From positions 1 through 12,878 of the forward strand of contig JAOUJL010000025.1 of the NCBI GenBank assembly GCA_029883255.1: a stretch of 12,878 nt of DNA, in the 5' to 3' direction. Below are positions 12,847 through 12,878 of the stretch, in pieces (positions within the stretch are counted from its first letter, which is position 1; each line of letters starts with the position of its first letter). The notes beneath the pieces were generated by a model, which had not been told where the DNA came from, did no database searches, and worked only from the letters and a program-made list of their open reading frames with translations. Origin of the DNA: Candidatus Bathyarchaeota archaeon. GTDB taxonomy: Archaea; Thermoproteota; Bathyarchaeia; Bathyarchaeales; Bathyarchaeaceae. Position numbers and translations under genes: made by a program.

Positions 12847-12878
12847 CAGGTTACAAAATCCCTCTATACATAGAAGCT

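Overview
The window looks like archaeal DNA, most probably from an uncultured member of the Thermoproteota/TACK group such as Bathyarchaeia; the clade is an inference. The evidence is archaeal TATA-like boxes about 25 bases upstream of likely transcript starts (2081-2089, 10081-10090, 12282-12290), Shine-Dalgarno sites, the archaeal-style thiolase plus DUF35 Zn-ribbon/OB-fold gene pairs, an Lrp/AsnC-type regulator, and a dockerin-like EF-hand fragment of the kind common in secreted proteins of these archaea. No rRNA, tRNA, CRISPR array or insertion sequence was found.

Layout. 1-323 (minus): a dockerin-like fragment running off the left edge. 362-1237 (minus): a membrane protein with a zinc-protease HExxH motif. 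1483-1722 (plus): a small Zn-ribbon protein. 2136-4878 (plus): a tungstate-type ABC importer operon (binding protein, permease, ATPase), with a TATA box lying between inverted half-sites. 4903-5127 (minus) and 5192-5884 (plus): a small winged-helix-like protein and a HAD phosphatase, divergent from a 64-base gap. 10040 down to 5879 (minus): two thiolase plus DUF35 modules in tandem, with a 40-residue cysteine-rich protein between them (7725-7847). 11698 down to 10380 (minus): a flavodoxin-fold protein and a TatD-type nuclease. 11699-12363: a 665-base gap holding a strong nested inverted repeat that may be a structured RNA. 12364-12846 (plus): an Lrp/AsnC-like regulator.

How the genes fit together. 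The ABC operon would import tungstate (or molybdate) for W/Mo enzymes. Module A of the thiolase region (6280-7452 and 5879-6277) has the full catalytic set of an archaeal thiolase with its DUF35 partner. Module B (8751-10040 and 7928-8734) has the same architecture, but the thiolase-like protein has glycine where the nucleophilic cysteine should be, and its HDC motif is replaced by APYDG. Its DUF35 partner carries an N-terminal extension of about 100 residues. Known DUF35-thiolase complexes include the archaeal acetoacetyl-CoA thiolase/HMG-CoA synthase, benzoylsuccinyl-CoA thiolase BbsAB, and the steroid side-chain aldolase Ltp2-ChsH2. The last lacks the thiolase cysteine and does aldol chemistry. 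Module B is the best candidate here for an undescribed acyl-CoA-processing enzyme. The nested-repeat RNA candidate and the small Cys-rich protein are the next most interesting items.
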